Below are positions 1 to 8,474 of a DNA stretch of 64,000 bases, one piece after another (position 1 is the stretch's first letter; each line of letters opens with the position of its first letter). This DNA is from Rhizobium sp. CIAT894 (GTDB taxonomy: Bacteria > Pseudomonadota > Alphaproteobacteria > Rhizobiales > Rhizobiaceae): contig NZ_CP020947.1 in assembly GCF_000172795.2 (NCBI RefSeq), positions 2,793,001-2,857,000 on the forward strand, given 5' to 3'. The notes under the pieces were generated by a model. The model was not told where the DNA came from, did no database searches, and saw only the letters and a program-made list of their open reading frames with translations. A program made the translations under genes and the position numbers.

Positions 1-593
1 CGGCCGCCGAGAAAACCGGCGATGGCGGCAGCCAGCACGATCAGCGGGAACGGCACGCGAAAGAAGAAAATGGCAACGAAGGCCGCGGCCGCAATCGCCA
101 GCATGACGCGATTCCTCAGCGCCCGACCGCCGATGCGGATGACGGCCTGCACGACGACGGCAAGCACGGCCGCCTTCAGCCCGAAGAACAGGCCGGCGAC
201 GATGCCGACGCTGCCATAGGCCGCATAGATATAGCTGAGGACGAGGATCGACAGGAAGCCCGGCAGCACGAACAAGATGCCGGCGACGAGACCGCCCAAT
301 GTGCGGTGCATCAACCAGCCGATATAGACGGCGAGTTGCTGCGCCTCGGGGCCGGGAAGCAGCATGCAATAATTCAGCGCATGCAGGAAACGGTGCTCGC
401 CGATCCATCGTTTCTCGTCGACGATGATCCGATGCATGACGGCGATCTGGCCGGCCGGGCCTCCGAAGCTCAAGGCGGCGACGCGCAGCCACACCCGGAA
501 GGCCTCTCCGAACGAGATACCGTGGTGATTCCCCTCGCCCGCGTCCTTCCGCCCCGCCTGCCCGGCGGGCACATTCTGTGTCATATCGACCAT
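1..593 (-). CDS. chrA: Chromate transporter ChrA (partial, N-terminal part)
   Basis: The frame runs off the left edge, so only about 197 N-terminal residues are present. The translation has a polar start, then [20 protein letters not shown], the conserved [29 protein letters not shown] region of CHR transporters (seen in pieces), and several hydrophobic segments. CHR-family proteins export chromate across the inner membrane, driven by the proton gradient. The start ATG at 591-593 lies 1 nt after the chrB stop, so the two genes form one transcript with coupled translation. A second in-frame ATG three codons on is an alternative start. The pairing with chrB makes the assignment firm. Confidence 0.92.
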   Translation of the reverse strand, partial: MVDMTQNVPAGQAGRKDAGEGNHHGISFGEAFRVWLRVAALSFGGPAGQIAVMHRIIVDEKRWIGEHRFLHALNYCMLLPGPEAQQLAVYIGWLMHRTLGGLVAGILFVLPGFLSILVLSYIYAAYGSVGIVAGLFFGLKAAVLAVVVQAVIRIGGRALRNRVMLAIAAAAFVAIFFFRVPFPLIVLAAAIAGFLGG

Positions 594-594
594 C

Positions 595-1416
595 TCATGC
601 CCTCTTTTTCGGCGCGGGCCAATTGTGGGTTTCCTCGGTCGCATCGCGGCACCAGCGGAAGAAGGCGTCGTAGAGAAGCATCCCCGCCTCGAGCTGTTCC
701 AGATCGTCGGAATACATTCTGGAGAGACCGAGCGAGGCGGCAAGCAGGCCCGATGCCTCGGGCGCGAGATCGAGCCTTGCCGTATCCGCCGCCCTGACGA
801 TTTTCGCCAGGTGCAGGAGCGGTTCGGACGCCAGCCCGAATTCCTCGACCATCAGGTCGAAGGTGCAGAACTCGCCGCGATGGCTCCAGAACACGTCCTC
901 GATATCGAAAGGCACGGCCCCGAAGCGCTCGCCGACGGCGATGACGTCAGGCGCCGGCACGAACAGGAAGACGGCGTGGGCATCGACGAAGCGCCGGATC
1001 AGCCAGGGACAGGCGATGCGGTCGATCTTCGGCCGCGCCCTGGTCACCCAGACGGTGCGCCCCTGCCTGTCGCGGCGCGGCAGCTTCGCCTCTGGTACGA
1101 CAGGTCCGGCCGCAACCCAGGCTTCGAAGCCGCCTTCGAGGCTTTCTGCCTCGATCCCGGCATGTCTGAGATAAGCGGCAACGCCATGGCTGAGCTTGGC
1201 GCCCCTCTGGCACACCACCACAACGGCATCGGCATCGGCATCGATGCTATCGACCCAGGATGCAACGTCGGTATAGTCGCGCCGGATCGAGCCCGGAACC
1301 AGGCGCGGATCGAGCGCGAAATCCTCCTGCGTACGCACATCGATGATGGTAGGCGCACCGGGAGTTCCGATGAGGCGATTGAGCTTGTCGGGAGAAATTT
1401 CGAGAAATGACGGCAT
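595..1416 (-). CDS. chrB: Rhodanese-ChrB fusion chromate resistance protein
   Basis: 273 residues. An N-terminal rhodanese-like domain (about residues 1-100) carries the active-site-type segment [19 protein letters not shown], with Cys in the loop. The ChrB C-terminal domain follows, with [23 protein letters not shown]. ChrB proteins act as chromate-responsive regulators or accessory resistance factors for ChrA. The start was chosen at the ATG preceded by GGAGGA about 6 nt upstream; the frame stays open further upstream but without an SD. chrA follows 1 nt downstream. Rhizobia commonly carry this fused form. The regulatory versus enzymatic role is not decided by sequence. Confidence 0.9.
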   Translation of the reverse strand: MPSFLEISPDKLNRLIGTPGAPTIIDVRTQEDFALDPRLVPGSIRRDYTDVASWVDSIDADADAVVVVCQRGAKLSHGVAAYLRHAGIEAESLEGGFEAWVAAGPVVPEAKLPRRDRQGRTVWVTRARPKIDRIACPWLIRRFVDAHAVFLFVPAPDVIAVGERFGAVPFDIEDVFWSHRGEFCTFDLMVEEFGLASEPLLHLAKIVRAADTARLDLAPEASGLLAASLGLSRMYSDDLEQLEAGMLLYDAFFRWCRDATEETHNWPAPKKRA

Positions 1417-1750
1417 GACGCGTCCTCCGTAGATCGGGTTTACCGGACGCGATTCTTCAGCATGACGCCTCGTGGGGTGATCGCGACCCCAGAACCAAAG
1501 CATTGGCAAAGAGACGCCATCCTGTCAAGGACGACGCCTCCGCTGCGGTTATGCCTGTCTACACGGCAGCTGCGCTGTGCGTATGACAATGCCCTATCTC
1601 GTCCGGTGTCATCCTCCGCAATGCCTTTCGCCTGCTGTTCAAGGAGCCGCTCACATCCCAAAAACCTCGCCAACACAAACACTTCGGCCCCAGAATGGAA
1701 CAAAAAGCCCACTCGGCCATTTCTCTCTCACCGAAAGAGGAGAAAGTACC

Positions 1751-2059
1751 ATGACGTACGACCCCAATAATGCCAACGACCCGAACCGCCCGCTGAACCC
1801 GAATCTGGATCTGCGCACCACGCCGAGCGCGCGCAGCAGCAACACATGGGTTGTCTGGGTCGCCGCATTGGCCGTGATCGCTGTCGCTGCATTCGCCTAC
1901 TCGCAGTGGAGCACCCCCGGCACATCCCCGGACACGACAGCTTCCACGACCCAATCCGAGCCGGCGCCGGTCAAGCCGATTGCTCCGACCGACAACAGCG
2001 CAACGCCCGCACCGGCACCAGCCCCGGCCACTCCGCCGGCCGCCCCTGCCCAGCAGTAA
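1751..2059 (+). CDS. Small single-pass membrane protein of unknown function
   Basis: 102 residues. A short polar N-terminus rich in Asn/Pro/Asp comes first, then one clear transmembrane helix (about residues 36-55, WVVWVAALAVIAVAAFAYS), then a Thr/Ser- and Pro/Ala-rich tail that would lie in the periplasm. An SD-like GAAAGAGGAGAAAG precedes the ATG. The Pro/Ala tail is typical of envelope proteins spanning the periplasm, but no domain is recognised. The gene stands alone between the divergent chr operon and a candidate sRNA. Confidence 0.75.
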   Translation: MTYDPNNANDPNRPLNPNLDLRTTPSARSSNTWVVWVAALAVIAVAAFAYSQWSTPGTSPDTTASTTQSEPAPVKPIAPTDNSATPAPAPAPATPPAAPAQQ

Positions 2060-2228
2060 CCCTGCTCGGCACATAGAAGCTGGAACGATCCTTGGCGCGC
2101 CGTGTCCGACACGCCAGGGATGGTTCATGGTTTTGATTGGTCCGAGAAGGAACAAGTTATGTGCCGGCACGGGGCATCTTTTCACCGCCAGCCCTTGAAC
2201 CTCTTCGAACAAGCCTTATATTTCAATC

Positions 2229-2326
2229 ATTGAGCTTGTCTCCGACGGCTGACCACGGATGTACTGGCAGCCGTCGTCGAGACAAATCGAGGAAGGTCGG
2301 TGCGAATTTCGCCCGGCCTTTTTTCT
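2229..2326 (+). ncRNA. Candidate trans-acting small RNA
   Basis: A roughly 98-nt stretch is flanked by a rhizobial sigma70-like promoter (CTTGAA at 2194-2199, TATATT at 2217-2222). It contains a long hairpin with a 7-bp outer arm (2236-2242 with 2279-2285) and a 9-bp inner arm (2243-2251 with 2268-2276). It ends in a GC-rich stem-loop followed by six T (2295-2325). No convincing protein is encoded. The architecture of own promoter, stem-loop and Rho-independent terminator matches rhizobial trans-sRNAs. The exact 5' end is inferred from promoter spacing. Confidence 0.6.
2293..2325 (+). terminator. Rho-independent terminator of candidate sRNA
   Basis: The stem GGTCGG/CCGGCC encloses a GCGAA/TTCGC stem and is followed by a run of six T. 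It lies 230 nt past the nearest upstream gene stop and so most likely ends the candidate sRNA rather than the 1751-2059 gene. Confidence 0.7.
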
Positions 2327-2375
2327 TGTCCTCATCATCGCCGGCGAACCGGCTCGGCCCTCGCAGGCTCGACGA

Positions 2376-2678
2376 TTACTTGGGAATCCTGTTGTAGAAG
2401 GATTGCGGATCGTACACGCACTCATAGTCGAGCAGGCAGAGCTTGCCGTCGCCGTCCTTGATCCTCGCAGTGTCGTATTTATCGCCCAGACTGCATCTCG
2501 CCGGCGGATAGCGGAAACTGCGCCCACCGAAACCCATGCGCACGAAGACCTTCTTGTCCTGGCGGATGATCTGCGCAAGCTGCCCACAGCTATGATCCCT
2601 GGCATTGACCTCCACTGTCTCGGCCGCAAAGCCTGCGGAGGGAAGCAACAGCGCGACGGCCAGAACGAGGCTTTTCAT
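2376..2678 (-). CDS. Small secreted protein, paralogue A
   Basis: 100 residues. It starts with a signal peptide (MKSLVLAVALLLPSAGFAA). The mature domain of about 80 residues has Cys residues in DHSCGQLA, ARCSLGD, LCLLDYECV, suggesting disulfides in the periplasm, and a central KKVFVRMGFGGRSFRYPP. The protein is about 60% identical by eye to the product at 3210-3506, so this is a local duplication separated by one gene. No characterised family is recognised. The start is the ATG immediately before the signal peptide. Confidence 0.78.
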   Translation of the reverse strand: MKSLVLAVALLLPSAGFAAETVEVNARDHSCGQLAQIIRQDKKVFVRMGFGGRSFRYPPARCSLGDKYDTARIKDGDGKLCLLDYECVYDPQSFYNRIPK

Positions 2679-2842
2679 GGAGACTCCTGAACATGAGAGG
2701 GCAGAGATAGGCCACATGCATCCATGCCGCCAGCCTTCAAGACCGTATGATAGCCTGCAAACGGCCTGGACGGAATTAGCGCACGATCGATCATGCCGCG
2801 CGCATCCCGATCCGTTAAGATGTTTCGCCTATCCTGCCGGCC

Positions 2843-3181
2843 ATGAAACCGACCTTTGGACGCAGGCGCCCCGCATCACCCGAGCGCCCCGCATTACTCG
2901 AGCGCCCCACATTACTCGAGCGAAAGCGGATCGAGGCCGCTCCGGTGCCCGGCAATGATGCGACCTATGACTGGCGCAGGATCGGTCGATACGCCAGAAA
3001 CGGCGCCGTGGCCCTTCTGATCACCGGAAAGCTTGCCGTTGCGGCCATTCACTTCTCCGCCCTCGACAAGTCCTACTCTTTCTCGCAATACGCACCGCCC
3101 ATGGCGGCGATGGCGGCCCTGGTGATTTTCATCCTCGGAGCCCTCTGGCTCCTCGGCGTCAAGCCGACCGAACGCGACTGA
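2843..3181 (+). CDS. Small membrane protein with MKPTFGRR N-terminus
   Basis: 112 residues. The cytoplasmic N-terminus begins MKPTFGRRRP and contains a short imperfect repeat (ERPALLERPTLLER, from duplicated DNA at about 2880-2925). Two hydrophobic segments (about residues 53-70 and 84-106) suggest a two-helix inner-membrane protein. The first residues match the start of the protein at 52422 (MKTPTFGRR), though the rest is unrelated. The gene lies between, and opposite to, the two secreted paralogues. Function unknown. Confidence 0.65.
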   Translation: MKPTFGRRRPASPERPALLERPTLLERKRIEAAPVPGNDATYDWRRIGRYARNGAVALLITGKLAVAAIHFSALDKSYSFSQYAPPMAAMAALVIFILGALWLLGVKPTERD

Positions 3182-3209
3182 GGCGCCTGCCGATCCCGAC
3201 CTTCGAATA

Positions 3210-3506
3210 TCAGGGGAAATTATAGGACGACGCGGGGTCGAGGACGCAGGCATAGTCGAGAACGCACTGCTTGCCCGCTGCATCGCGAAAGCTGGTCGTT
3301 GTGCGCTTGTCGCCCAGGCTGCATTGGGCCGGCGGATAGCGGAAGCTGCGGCCGCCGAAACCGACACGGACAAACACCTTCTTATTTTGTCGGATGATCT
3401 GCGCAATCTCCCCGCAGCTGTGATCCCCCGCCTTGACCTGCATCACCCCGGCGGCAAAAGCCGGCAGCGGCAAAGACAAGGCGACAGCGAAAATGACGCT
3501 TCTCAT
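3210..3506 (-). CDS. Small secreted protein, paralogue B
   Basis: 98 residues. It has a signal peptide (MRSVIFAVALSLPLPAFAA) and the same mature fold as the 2376-2678 product: DHSCGEIAQIIRQNKKVFVR, a GFGGRSFRYPPAQCSLGDK core and conserved Cys pairs. It converges with the membrane protein gene at 2843-3181 (28-nt gap). Divergence of the C-termini shows the duplication is not recent. Function unknown; a periplasmic location is inferred from the signal peptide. Confidence 0.78.
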   Translation of the reverse strand: MRSVIFAVALSLPLPAFAAGVMQVKAGDHSCGEIAQIIRQNKKVFVRVGFGGRSFRYPPAQCSLGDKRTTTSFRDAAGKQCVLDYACVLDPASSYNFP

Positions 3507-3660
3507 GGCCCCCTCCAGTCTATCACAGGAAGATAGGGCGAGCGGATCGATGCGGCCAGTGGTTCTGAGAGGGCGAACCACGGCGCCGCGTTCCGGAACG
3601 ATTTCCGGCAGGCCGGAAAATCCGGCCTGGTTTAAAATCCATCAATCTTTTCAAGAGATT

Positions 3661-3736
<76 letters not shown>

Positions 3737-3865
3737 GTTCGCGCTTGGCTGCGCGGTGTGACGGGGCGTATAAACAGGATCGGCAGGCTTGTCCAGCACA
3801 TCGGCGAAATTTCTTTGGTTAATTGCAAAGATTTTTCTGCACGGCTGAAATGCGGCACGTAGCCC

Positions 3866-4025
3866 CGAAAATCGGAACCGGTTTTCGCAAGGGATCATCC
3901 ACAGATTCAAACGCATAAAGCATGTCGCGCAAAAGTGTGCAGCGGTTTTGCGCTGAAGACATGCGGAAAACCAAAGACCTAAAGCGTGGCCAAGCGAATC
4001 CGAAAGATCGCGGCGCGCTTTAGAA
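3866..4025. repeat. Rhizobial intergenic palindromic repeat
   Basis: This gene-free stretch (3737-4068) holds a palindrome at 3866-3887 (CGAAAATCGG/CCGGTTTTCG, one mismatch). A second stem-loop lies at 3920-3964 (GCATGTC/GACATGC ends, core AAAAGTGTGC..CGGTTTT). The core recurs in opposite orientation at 55750-55801. I see no gene here; a long open frame on the minus strand is a shadow of the phzF-like gene extended through the repeat. Confidence 0.7.
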
Positions 4026-4068
4026 CAGCCGTGGCGCGGCCTGTCGGCCACGCGGCACTCTGACGACA

Positions 4069-4980
4069 TCAAAGGTCGAGCGTGCCGCTCGCCAGCCTTA
4101 CCGCCTGGCCGCCGATCCGCGCATTGGAAATCGCGCCGCCGTCGACATCGATATGCAGGTGGATGAAGGAGGGCCGGCCCATCTCGACGCCCTGCTCGAT
4201 CATGATCGGGTGATGCCCGTCCGTCAGCCGGTCGAAATGGTGGATCGCGCCGGAGAGTGCCGCCGCCGCCGAACCAGTGGCCGCGTCTTCGACGATGCCC
4301 ATGCCGCTTGCGAACATGCGCGCATGGAACTTGGCCACGTGGTTGATGCCGCCGCGGCAATAGACATAGGCCGAGGCAAGCGCGCCATCGACGAAGGGCA
4401 CGATCTTTTCCCATAGCTGCGGATCGAATTCCACCCGTTGCGCGGCGCCGACATCGTGCACCGGAATGAGCAGAAAGGGAACGCCGGCGCTCCAGATCGA
4501 GGGCACGTGATTTTCGAAGCCGATCTCGGTGACCTTCAGCGACAGCGCATCGGCCATCCCGAGCTTGTCGAGCGGCATGACGGCCTGCTGCGATTTGCGC
4601 GGCAGGTCGAATTCGGCAAAGCTCGCCTCGCCCTCCCTCAGCCGCACGGCGCAGCGCACCGGCCCGACATTTTCCTCGATGACGGTGACGAGATCGCGGT
4701 TTACGGCGCCATGCGTCCGTTCGGCGAGCGCAATCGCCGTGCCGACCGTCGGATGGCCGGCAAACGGCAATTCGCGCCCCGGGGTAAATATCCTGATCCT
4801 GGCCGCATAGGCGGGATTGCTCGAAGGCTGCACGAAAACCGTCTCCGAGAGATTGATCTCCCGAGTAATCGCCTGCATCGCCTCGTCGCTGAGATCGTCT
4901 CCGTCGAAGATCACCGCCAGCGGATTGCCGGCAAGCTTTCGATCGGTGAACACGTCATAGACGCTGTAGCTTCGCGCCAC
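4069..4980 (-). CDS. PhzF-family isomerase/epimerase-like protein
   Basis: 303 residues, the usual PhzF length. It begins SYSVYDVFTDRKLAGNPLAV, the signature N-terminus, with the catalytic-type Glu in NLSETVFV (near residue 45), and contains PGRELPFAGHPTVGTA and EDAATGSAAAAL. PhzF folds act as isomerases on dihydro-anthranilate-type or similar small molecules; most genomic members have unknown substrates, and no phenazine genes are nearby. A GTG start is used: AAGGAGG lies 6 nt upstream, while upstream ATG codons lack an SD. Stand-alone gene. Confidence 0.9.
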   Translation of the reverse strand: MARSYSVYDVFTDRKLAGNPLAVIFDGDDLSDEAMQAITREINLSETVFVQPSSNPAYAARIRIFTPGRELPFAGHPTVGTAIALAERTHGAVNRDLVTVIEENVGPVRCAVRLREGEASFAEFDLPRKSQQAVMPLDKLGMADALSLKVTEIGFENHVPSIWSAGVPFLLIPVHDVGAAQRVEFDPQLWEKIVPFVDGALASAYVYCRGGINHVAKFHARMFASGMGIVEDAATGSAAAALSGAIHHFDRLTDGHHPIMIEQGVEMGRPSFIHLHIDVDGGAISNARIGGQAVRLASGTLDL

Positions 4981-5206
4981 ATCGGCCTCCTTGAATCGGT
5001 CATCGCGCCGCCAAACTGCCCGACCGAGCGGCCGAGTGCAAGGCGGTAAGTCCGCTAAGAACAACGCATGTCCGGCGGAAGACGCCGGTAGTCTTGAATT
5101 TGCGCGTGATGCTTAATGAAAATCGATTTTTGTTTCTTGGGTAGGCGGCGTTGGAGTAGTCCTTCGGGAATCTATTGATAAGAACGCGATTATCGCAGGA
5201 ATAGAG

Positions 5207-5408
5207 CCGGCATGCCGTGCGCCCCCCTCTGGCCTGCCGGCCATCTCCCACAAGGGTGGAGATTGGCACGAGGCCTGACCGCCGCTCCCCCCTCAACCGG
5301 CATAGTAATCACAATATTTTAGTTGTTGGGGGGCCGTCACGCCCAGCCGATCTCCACCCTTGTGGGAGATGGCCGGCAGGGCAGAGGGGGTGTCACACGG
5401 CATGCCGG
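5207..5408. repeat. RIME-like large palindromic repeat, copy 1
   Basis: Two arms of about 60 bp (5207-5267 and 5346-5408) are inverted copies with a few mismatches. They start and end with CCGGCATG/CATGCCGG and contain CATCTCCCACAAGGGTGGAG and its complement. About 80 bp of unique sequence separates the arms. This is the structure of Rhizobium-specific intergenic mosaic elements. A related element lies at 31114-31307. It sits between the phzF-like and Nudix genes and does not interrupt either. Confidence 0.85.
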
Positions 5409-5446
5409 TAAAATGTATGCTGCTGAACCGCGCCCTCTCTCTGACG

Positions 5447-6217
5447 TCATGCAGAGACCTTCCCAAAATACCAGTCAATCACCGGCAGCATCGCCCGGTT
5501 ATACGGATAGGCCGAGTGATCGGCCGAGCGGATTGCCACAGCACCCGCGATCTCCTTGTCCTCGGCGACCAGCATGTGGGCCTCGATCCGCTCCACCATT
5601 TCGTCGGCCGTCAGGTCGAAGCGGAAGAGGCGCATGAGCGTCACCGTCCGGTTGGCGTGACTGGCGTAGAGCTCCTGCCCCGCCACAGCATCGGAAAGGT
5701 TGAAGCCGGTCTCCTCATGGACTTCGCGGCGCATATTGGCCTCGATGTCGCAGCGCCCGTCGACGATATCCTCCGCCTCCAGCGAACCGGCGGCGAAATA
5801 GACCTGGCCGGGATTGGCGGTATGGGCGCCCATGCGGATCGCCACCAGCGCGCCATCGGCGCTTTCGAGGACGGGATAGGCGAAGATGTGCAGGCCGCCC
5901 TGGCGCTGCGGCTGGCGGCGCCACCACATGAAAGCGGAAAAGGGAGTGACATAGCCCTCGCCCGAAATCCCGTCCTCACCAAGCGACAGCTGCTGCTGGA
6001 ACACCAGGCGCCCGTCGAACAGCGCCGGGTTGGCGGCCGTTTCCTTGGCCCAGTTCTCGCGGATGTCAGTCTCCTCGGCGACAACAAGTGGATGGGGTCC
6101 GGGCAGGACGCGCAGATCGACGCCGGCGATCCGGAAGACCGTGGCCTCCGGCGGCCAGCCGGCGAAATCATCGGAAAAATCGCTGTGCGGGAAATTCATG
6201 TTCAAATTGGTTTTCAT
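5447..6217 (-). CDS. NUDIX hydrolase
   Basis: 256 residues. The central NUDIX box is present (DIEANMRREVHEETGFNL, the REVHEETGF core with the Glu residues that bind Mg), preceded by FAAGSLEAED. A roughly 130-residue N-terminal extension precedes the box and may define the substrate. NUDIX enzymes hydrolyse nucleoside diphosphates linked to another moiety; the substrate cannot be read from sequence. It starts 8 nt after the EEP-family gene at 6226-7335, on the same strand, so the two are probably cotranscribed. Confidence 0.88.
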   Translation of the reverse strand: MKTNLNMNFPHSDFSDDFAGWPPEATVFRIAGVDLRVLPGPHPLVVAEETDIRENWAKETAANPALFDGRLVFQQQLSLGEDGISGEGYVTPFSAFMWWRRQPQRQGGLHIFAYPVLESADGALVAIRMGAHTANPGQVYFAAGSLEAEDIVDGRCDIEANMRREVHEETGFNLSDAVAGQELYASHANRTVTLMRLFRFDLTADEMVERIEAHMLVAEDKEIAGAVAIRSADHSAYPYNRAMLPVIDWYFGKVSA

Positions 6218-6225
6218 GTTCGCTT

Positions 6226-7335
6226 TCAGGGGAGATCCAGTGTCATGACGACGGGGCAGTGATCGGACGCCTTCGGCCGGTCCCAGCCGGTGCGCGGGTA
6301 ACGCTCCACCTCCTGCCCCGGCGGGAGGATGGTGCGATAGGGCTGGCCGCTGCGGATGATTTCAGGCAGGCGGCCGGCATTATGGGCGGCGAGCGCTGGC
6401 GAAAGCCAGAGATAATCGAGTTGACAGAGCCACTGCTCCTGCGGCCCGCGGGAGTGATAGAGCGTCCAGCGGTCGAGGGCCTCGCGGCGGCACACGACGT
6501 TTTCGGCAAAGCCGTCGCGGCTGAAGACGTCGAGGGCGCTTTCGGCCTCTTGCCTATGCTCGAAGCGGTAATCGGTGCCGCGCCGGCCGATGACATCGAC
6601 CCGCTCCTGATAATCGTTCATATCGCCGCAAATGGCGAAGCTCTTCGTGCCTGCCTGATCGGCGCCGAAGCGGTCCTCGATGATGCGGCGCACGGCGCGC
6701 GCCTCGGCCCGGCGGATCGCCATGGTCGACTGGCGCCCGTCGAGCCCGTCGCGCGGATTGCCCATCGATTTGAAATGCACGACATAGAGCGAAAGCGGCC
6801 GGCCACCGATCAGAAGGTCGAGTTCCAGGCAATCGCGCTTGAAGATCTTGTCGTCGATGCGGTTGGTGAGCGCCAGCTCCTCGTCGAAGAGATCGAGATC
6901 GCGATAGGTCGTCATCGCATGGCTTCTGATATCTCTGACTTCGATCTTCCGGCCGTCGCGCGTTTCCTCGCGCATCAGGACGGCGACGTCGATGCCGCGG
7001 CTGTCATTGCCCTCGACCAGGAATTTCTGGCGATAGCCGTTTCCGACCATGCGGAAGAGATAGCCGTATTCGAAGGCGTGCAGGGCGGCCATATTGTCAA
7101 TTTCCTGCAGGCAGAGAATATCGGCATCCGCATCGGCAATCGCCAGCGCCGTCATCTGCCTGGTGTCGTCGGTCGCCGCGATCACGCGCGCCTGCTCGAG
7201 CTGCTGGTAGACGCCCTCGCTATTGACCTCGAAAAGCTTGATGACGCGGTCCTGGCGCAGCTGGTTGCGGAAACCGGTGAAATCGAAACGGGTCAGCAAA
7301 TTTTCGACATTGAAAGTGGCGAGACGAAGCGACAT
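6226..7335 (-). CDS. Endonuclease/exonuclease/phosphatase (EEP) family protein
   Basis: 369 residues without a signal peptide. EEP motifs are in order: ATFNVENL near the start (metal-binding Asn), CLQEIDN (catalytic Glu), a GDMND segment, and the C-terminal KASDHCPVV (Asp-His pair). The family includes DNases, phosphodiesterases and sphingomyelinase-like enzymes; lack of a leader suggests a cytoplasmic phosphodiesterase. It is first in a two-gene unit with the NUDIX hydrolase, which suggests joint cleavage of a nucleotide-like compound (inference). Confidence 0.85.
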   Translation of the reverse strand: MSLRLATFNVENLLTRFDFTGFRNQLRQDRVIKLFEVNSEGVYQQLEQARVIAATDDTRQMTALAIADADADILCLQEIDNMAALHAFEYGYLFRMVGNGYRQKFLVEGNDSRGIDVAVLMREETRDGRKIEVRDIRSHAMTTYRDLDLFDEELALTNRIDDKIFKRDCLELDLLIGGRPLSLYVVHFKSMGNPRDGLDGRQSTMAIRRAEARAVRRIIEDRFGADQAGTKSFAICGDMNDYQERVDVIGRRGTDYRFEHRQEAESALDVFSRDGFAENVVCRREALDRWTLYHSRGPQEQWLCQLDYLWLSPALAAHNAGRLPEIIRSGQPYRTILPPGQEVERYPRTGWDRPKASDHCPVVMTLDLP

Positions 7336-7454
7336 GGCAAGGGTCCGGTTGCGGGCAGTACCTTAACGGGCAATCGCCGCAGGGAAAGATGGCGAGCCAA
7401 GAATTATGCGGACAAACATCCCTCTTGCAGCCCAGACGCAGCTCTTGCCTCGCC

Positions 7455-8474
7455 TCAAAGCCGCCAACCGGCGCGGATGACAACGCGTAAGGCTTCACCC
7501 GGCTCGACGACGACTCGGCTGTAGGCGCGCAACGTCTGGCCGTTGCCGAGCATCAGTTTCACGGCGTAACGCTCGCCCTCGAAAAGCACGGATTCGACGG
7601 TGGCGGGAGCCCCCTCGCCGCCCATGCTCACATCCTCCGGCCGCACGAGGATATCGGCGCCATCGGTATTGGCCGCCTGCAGCGCATCCTGCAGCTCGTC
7701 CCACTCCAGATGGCGTTCGCCGCCCATGACAGGCAGCGTCAGGATCGCGCCTCGCCCGATCAGCCCGCCGACGATGCGCCCTTCCGGCCGGGCATAGATC
7801 TCGGCCGGCGGCGCCACTTGCAGCAGGCGCCCCTCGGACATGACGGCGACGTCGGTCGCCAGCGCCATCGCCTCGCTCTGGTCGTGGGTGACATAGATCA
7901 TCGTCGCGCCCGAGCGCCGGTGGAATTCTCGGAAGGTCTCCTCCATCTCCTGCTTCAGATGTCGGTCGAGATTGGCGAGCGGCTCGTCGAGCAGCACGAC
8001 ATCAGGCGATGTCACCAGGCAGCGGGCGAGCGCCACGCGCTGGCGCTGGCCGCCGGAGAGATCGGCCGGCCGCCGCCCGGCGTAGTCGGCGAGCCGGACG
8101 GTGGAAAGCGCCTCGCCGACCTTCGCCCGGTAAGCCTCGCCGGAGACGCCGCGCACCTTCAGGGGATAGCCGACATTGTCGGCGACGCTCATATGCGGCC
8201 AGAGCGCATAGGACTGGAAGACCATCGCCATGTTGCGCTTCTCCGGCGGCAGCGACTGGGCGGCATCGGCCAGCAGCCGCTCGCCGAGATGGATTGAGCC
8301 GTCGGAGGGCGTCTCGAAACCGGCGATCATCCTGAGAACCGTCGTCTTGCCGCAGCCGGAAGGCCCGAGCAGCGCCAGGAAACCGCCCTCGCGCACGTCG
8401 AGCGAAAAATCGCTGACGACCACCCGCCCCGTGCCGAAATCCTTGGCCACCCGGTTGAGGATCAGTTGCGCCAT
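7455..8474 (-). CDS. ABC transporter ATPase (Fe3+/spermidine-type)
   Basis: 339 residues. Walker A is GPSGCGKTT, the signature LSGGQRQRVALAR, Walker B VVLLDEPLANLD, then the H-loop YVTHDQSEAMAL. A C-terminal TOBE-like regulatory domain (about 240-339) is typical of the FbpC/PotA/MalK group. It powers the importer encoded by the next two genes. The start ATG lies inside the end of the permease gene (13-nt overlap), showing translational coupling. Confidence 0.92.
   Translation of the reverse strand: MAQLILNRVAKDFGTGRVVVSDFSLDVREGGFLALLGPSGCGKTTVLRMIAGFETPSDGSIHLGERLLADAAQSLPPEKRNMAMVFQSYALWPHMSVADNVGYPLKVRGVSGEAYRAKVGEALSTVRLADYAGRRPADLSGGQRQRVALARCLVTSPDVVLLDEPLANLDRHLKQEMEETFREFHRRSGATMIYVTHDQSEAMALATDVAVMSEGRLLQVAPPAEIYARPEGRIVGGLIGRGAILTLPVMGGERHLEWDELQDALQAANTDGADILVRPEDVSMGGEGAPATVESVLFEGERYAVKLMLGNGQTLRAYSRVVVEPGEALRVVIRAGWRL

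Noticed and set aside
5207..5408. Regular inverted blocks as a CRISPR array
   Set aside because: Only two inverted arms, no direct repeats with unique spacers, no cas genes.
6088..7524. Open frame of 478 codons on the plus strand opposite the NUDIX and EEP genes
   Set aside because: Antisense shadow; NUDIX and EEP motifs on the minus strand are convincing.
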